Position numbers and translations under genes: made by a program
In this document: piece by piece, positions 59,576 through 64,000 of the stretch
Position numbering within the stretch: position 1 is the first letter of the stretch
Layout: every line of letters starts with the position of its first letter
Source: Drechslerella dactyloides
Lineage: Eukaryota > Ascomycota > Orbiliomycetes > Orbiliales > Orbiliaceae
Direction of reading: 5' to 3'
Assembly: GCA_020064725.1 (NCBI GenBank)
Contig: JAGTWJ010000003.1
Span: forward strand, 930,001-994,000
Length of the DNA: 64,000 bases
The notes under the pieces: generated by a model
Databases searched by the model: none
Seen by the model: only the letters and a program-made list of their open reading frames with translations
Told to the model about the DNA's origin: nothing

Positions 59576-62500
59576 ATGAAAGCCTCCTCGACGGCAGCCA
59601 TGCACCGGAACTTACCCCTGAGTGTCATCTTGGCATTCTTCCTCGTCTTCACGGCTCTGTTGCAGGTCATCGGCGCCGAAAAGGTGGTTCGGAAGGCAGG
59701 CTACACGCGCGAGCCCGCCGCGAGAGAGACGAACATCAAGCGACTGGACCAATCGATCGTGAAGAAGGAAAGACCGACGGCTAAAGGTGAAATCATTCCT
59801 CCGAGTTCCTATCAAAAATCCGAAAAGCGCCGAAGATCGATCGCCAAAGACGACATTCAGGATGAGGGGGCCCGGAAAACCGAACAAGTCAACAGTTACC
59901 TCGGAGACGTTCCCAGCCTTGTCCGATTCGAAGACTCGATCGCGACGGTTGCGCAACAATCGCCCGATATCATAGCCAGCACTCCGCAAGCTGTCGACCC
60001 GTTTTATGGCACTAGCAAATCACTAGCAGACTGGGAATTGGAGGATTATGTCATTGCGATCACAATCAAGGGCAACATATATGCGACAAGCCGAACAGAT
60101 GGACACAACCTTTGGACCGTTATGACGGACGACCTTTGGAGTGTTAAACGCCACCAGGAATCCGGAAGTCCCGAGGACGACGATGTTGACTGGATAATCG
60201 AACCTGGCAACGGCGGCACTCTGTACTCGTACACTTTGCGGGGTGGCTTACAGCGGGTATGCTCGAAACATATCCAACTTATCATTTTCAAGGCCATCGA
60301 AGCTTACTCTATATCCAGCAGGGCGCCTTTCGCTCCATGAAATATATTCAGGAAAATTCGCCCTATCAAGCTCGCAACGGTCTTACTCTAACCGGGGAGA
60401 CGAGTACTGAAATCTATACCATCAATCCATTGACTGGAGAATTTTTGTCTTCCAGCAGTGGTCGCCTTTCTAATGGACTGCCGGATAAGTGCAAAAAGCG
60501 TACCAGACTGGAAGGTCTGGACGATGACGAAGAGTGCACTGTACGGAAGGTCAGCTTGGCTCGAACTGGTAAGCCTTTGACCCATGATGCACCCTATAGG
60601 ATCTGTCTAACGATTACAAAGATTATACTGTCCATATCTCGCATCCCGAGAGGGGTATGCTCTGGACCCTGACGTACACAGAGTGGGGTATTGGAACCCA
60701 AAATCGCGATCTCGCCATGCAATACACCTCCAGCTTGGATGACAAGTACTTGTACCCTCTAAAAGATGGAAAACTCATTTGTCGCAACATCAAAGACAGT
60801 ACGTCGCCAGTGATTAAGATTCCTTCCCCGAGGAGATCAAAGCTAATATCTATCTTGTACAGGCAAATTGACTTTCGTTGTGTCTTTCGACGAACCCGTT
60901 GCCCAGATTTTCGATGTCGCAGGAAACAGGCAGGATAAGACGCTCGTTCTCCTTCCCCACCCAAAGGATCCCGATGCTGCCAAGAATAGCATGGGCAATC
61001 GAATACTAGCCAATATTGAAGGAGGAAGTGGCGTGTTCGCCTTGCCTTATGCTGTTGAATCGTCCACTGAAGCGCCACCTTTACCTGAAAGAGAAGACTG
61101 GTTGTCAATGGATCTCCAAGTTCGTCGAAACGCAATCCAAGGGGTTCGCGAAATCCACGAATTTCCAGTACAGCGGACCCTCGAGGCTCCCTCATCCGAT
61201 TCAAATGCCTCTGAAAACTTCAACCGCGGCGTAGCCAGGACTTCGGGCGGCCCTCGCGACAAATCATGGATGGACACTGCTGGATTCCAGATCACCGCCC
61301 TGATCATCATGATGTCGGCGATGTGGTTCGCCGGCAGATACTCGACCGACATGGCCTTGATAATCCGACGATTCCGCCAAAACCTGCTGTTTCCTCTTGA
61401 GACGGATAACCATCGACAATTCCTAGACGTCGGACCGGACACTCCCATGATCAAAGATTCCTTCACACAAGACGAAATTCAGCCACAAGGCAATCAAGAA
61501 GGCCTTCCGGTACAGATTCAAACAAGCGTCAAAGATGTGCAAGTTGTAGTCAAGGAGGAACTGCCGGCCGAACTCGCCACGGAAGTCAAGAATGAAGCAA
61601 CTCCAGACGACTTTGTTATCGTTCCCCTCCCATCAGCTATCCCTCAGAACAAGAAAGTCGTGCAATTCGCCGCCACTCAAGATCAAGACAGCGGGTCTGA
61701 TAAGGAGGACGGCGATAAAGCCGCAGCTCCCACGACCCCAAAGAAGAAGCGGGCACGAGGCGCTCGGGGGAAGGGCAAGCGGAATCGGAAGAAGAAGGAA
61801 GAGAGCGAGGCGGAGGAAAAGAAGAGCAATAATAGCGAGCCAGAGGAGCGGTCGGGCAGCGACAAGAGTATTTCCGTTATCCATAACCCGGAGCTGCTCA
61901 TGTCGAATGCGAACGGTCAAGTTGCCGAAGATCTTTTCGTCTCGAATGATGTATTGGGTATCGGAAGCCATGGCACCCGCGTCTTCAGAGGGAAGTTTGG
62001 CGACAGAGAGGTGGCTGTCAAACGATTACTTGTCGACTCATACGACCTAGCATCTCATGAAGTCAATCTGCTCCAGAGAGTTGACGATCATCCAAATGTC
62101 GTCAGATATTTCTGCCAAAAGCAGACCGAACTCTTTCTCTACATCGCGCTGGAGCTGTGTCCAGCGTCTCTACAAGATGTGCTGGAGGCACCACAGCATC
62201 GCCATATAGCGGATCTTCTAGATCCGCCAGAGGTGCTTCGGCAGATGACGCTCGGCGTGCAGCATTTGCACTCCCTCAAGATCGTGCATCGCGATCTGAA
62301 GCCGCAAAATATTCTGGTGGCAGAGCCGAAGAGAAGTCTACGGAATCCATCGGAAATCAAGCACCCGAAGATTCTAATATCGGATTTCGGTCTCTGCAAG
62401 AAACTGGAACCGGATCAAAGCTCATTCCGAGCAACCACCGCACACGCCGCCGGCACATCAGGCTGGCGAGCTCCGGAACTCCTGATCAGCGAATCGGGAG

Positions 62501-63359
62501 ATACACATGCCTCGAATCTTTCGGAGCATACCAATGGATCAACGTCGGATTCGTCCGTACTTGACACCTTGACGAACAGAAGAGCCACACGAGCCATCGA
62601 CATCTTCTCGTTGGGCTGTGTGTTCTACTTTGTTCTCACGCGGGGCAGCCATCCCTTCGGAGACAGATATCTTCGAGAAGGCAACATCATCACCGGGACA
62701 CACAATCTTTCCGGCCTGGAAATATTGGGCGACTCGGGTGCGGAAGCCAAGGACCTGATTGCGAGCATGATTGCTCGACATCCCAAGCTAAGGTAAGAAG
62801 TCCCCCCGCTTCATCTTCAGTAGAGTTTTGCTAACCGACCCTCGTAGGCCTGATGCTACCGCGGTTCTCACGCATCCGTTCTTCTGGTCGGCGGAGAAGA
62901 AACTCACGTTCTTATTGGACGTGTCGGATCGGTTTGAGAAGGAAGAGAGAGATCCTCCATCACCGTTGCTACAGCAGTTGGAGTCTTATGCCGGGACCAT
63001 CTTTAACGGAGACTGGTATAAGAAGCTGGATAAGGGCTTGATCGATAATCTCGGAAAGCACAGGAAGTATCAAGGCGATAGGATGCTTGACCTTCTCCGG
63101 GCTTTGCGCAATAAGGTATGACTGATTACTCGACTCCACTACGTGCCCGTAAATAGAGGCCGTGTTGCTAACTTAACCTTTGTAGAAACATCATTATCAG
63201 GACCTACCAGCAGGTGTTCAAGCGACAGTTGGCCCTCTACCGGAAGGCTACCTGAACTACTTCACGTCCAGATTCCCCCTTCTTCTGGTCAGTATGTTTC
63301 GCCTCGTTCAGAGCGAGCTGAGGCACGAGCATATGTGGCGAGGTTATTTTACAGCATAG
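59576..63359 (+). CDS. IRE1: ER stress sensor kinase/endoribonuclease Ire1
   Basis: Ire1 senses unfolded protein in the ER lumen and splices HAC1-type mRNA in the cytosol. Six exons, 59576-60256, 60322-60568, 60622-60798, 60863-62792, 62848-63115 and 63186-63359, join to 1158 residues. A signal peptide is at about 9-34 (LPLSVILAFFLVFTALLQVI). The luminal domain has the WTVMTDDLWSV and IYTINPLTGE beta-propeller-like repeats. The membrane helix is at about 509-526 (FQITALIIMMSAMWFAG). A linker with a very basic stretch (662-690, KKKRARGARGKGKRNRKKK) leads to the kinase: Lys755 in EVAVKRL, HRDLKPQN with Asp846, and DFG at 876-878. The RNase (KEN) domain is the last 150 residues, from PFFWSAEKKLTFLLDVSDRF through DLLRALRNKKHHYQDL to FPLLLVSMFRLVQSELR. 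All key parts are intact. The first acceptor was chosen to match the family spacing. Confidence 0.95.
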
Positions 63360-64000
63360 ACACGCCGAACACCTCCTCGGACGTGCAATCTATATCTTCG
63401 GTTTACCAGTACGACTGAAAACGGCTAGCGAGCATGCACATACGACTTCAGCTTTTGGTCCCTTTTGTTTTGCTATTTTCTTTTTCTCTTTTTTCTACGG
63501 TTTCTGGGAATGGCGTTAGCATGGTGTTTTGGCGCATCAGGGGACTTCTCCAGTCATTGTTCTGTTGGTTTTATATGCTGTTGCATCGTTTCTTGGGCGG
63601 GCTCCTGACGGGAAGGGTCCGAGTCCCAACAAAAAAACATCCATACACGTTTATTAACATTTTACTAGTATATTTTTATTCACTTTTCGTTTTTGTTTGG
63701 CAGAACTAACATGGGAGCGGACGGAACAAAAGCAAAAGGAGGACGGGATTACTCGGGTCATTCGTTATTCTGTTTTTGCATATGTGTCAAAAAGGTATAC
63801 ATGTGCATGTATATGCATGCAGGGACGGCCGGACATTTATTGGATGATGTGCGCAGCGATATTTGTCGAGTTTGACAGCTATTTTTTTTTTTGAGAGCTG
63901 CATGAAGAAGCGCATGTATACCTAACTCGCTCGCTCGCTCGCCGGAATCGGAGCTATTATTGTATTTTTAATGTTTAGATATTACCCTTGTGGATGTCCT
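63360..64000. other. Region downstream of IRE1
   Basis: Probably the IRE1 3' untranslated region. A frame at 63434-63709 encodes hydrophobic stretches from T-rich DNA and is not called. Poly-T near 63883-63891 and a GCTC tandem repeat near 63928-63941 are present. Confidence 0.45.

Noticed and set aside
63434..63709. 91-codon hydrophobic frame after IRE1
   Set aside because: T-rich 3' sequence naturally encodes Phe and Leu; nothing else supports a gene.

Overview
This window looks like nuclear DNA from a filamentous ascomycete (Pezizomycotina). Genes are split by short introns (about 50-120 bases, GT...AG, often with a CTAAC-like branch site). Several families are typical of that group: a Pho80-type cyclin, a CSC1/OSCA-like channel, an FSH1-type serine hydrolase, a peroxisomal 4-coumarate-CoA-ligase-like enzyme and a fungal IRE1. 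The exact lineage cannot be told from the sequence. Gene density is low: 16 well-supported protein genes in 64 kb, with long gaps full of simple repeats or decayed coding sequence. No rRNA, tRNA or CRISPR array was found.

Layout. 0.5-6.4 kb is a housekeeping block: HIS1 (ATP phosphoribosyltransferase, minus strand), RPS28 (plus) and a Pho80/Pcl cyclin (minus). 6.4-14.2 kb has no gene I can support and is rich in short tandem repeats. 14.2-31.2 kb is an accessory island. It holds two helicase relics, two AIG1-like GTPase paralogues (17.1-18.2 and 19.8-21.1 kb), two paralogues of an unrecognised beta-rich family (22.0-23.0 and 23.4-24.2 kb), a 760-residue protein with a transglutaminase-like Cys-His-Asp site (26.5-28.9 kb), a 114-residue orphan (30.7-31.2 kb) and a 112-base fold-back element.

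31.9-47.9 kb is again mostly conserved: a 4CL-like ligase ending in a peroxisomal AKL signal, ATP11 (F1-ATPase assembly), two low-complexity orphan proteins, a CSC1-like channel and an FSH1-like hydrolase. 47.9-54.6 kb is a gene desert with at most short decayed coding pieces. 54.6-63.4 kb carries a small Cys-rich orphan, CCT2 (chaperonin beta subunit) and IRE1 (unfolded protein response kinase/RNase).

The core genes belong to separate pathways and show no operon-like logic. The part most likely to hide an undescribed system is the island at 17.1-31.2 kb. There, two pairs of tandem paralogues, each pair keeping its intron position and phase, sit beside a putative papain-fold cysteine enzyme and next to dead mobile-type helicases. 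That these genes act together is inference from proximity only.
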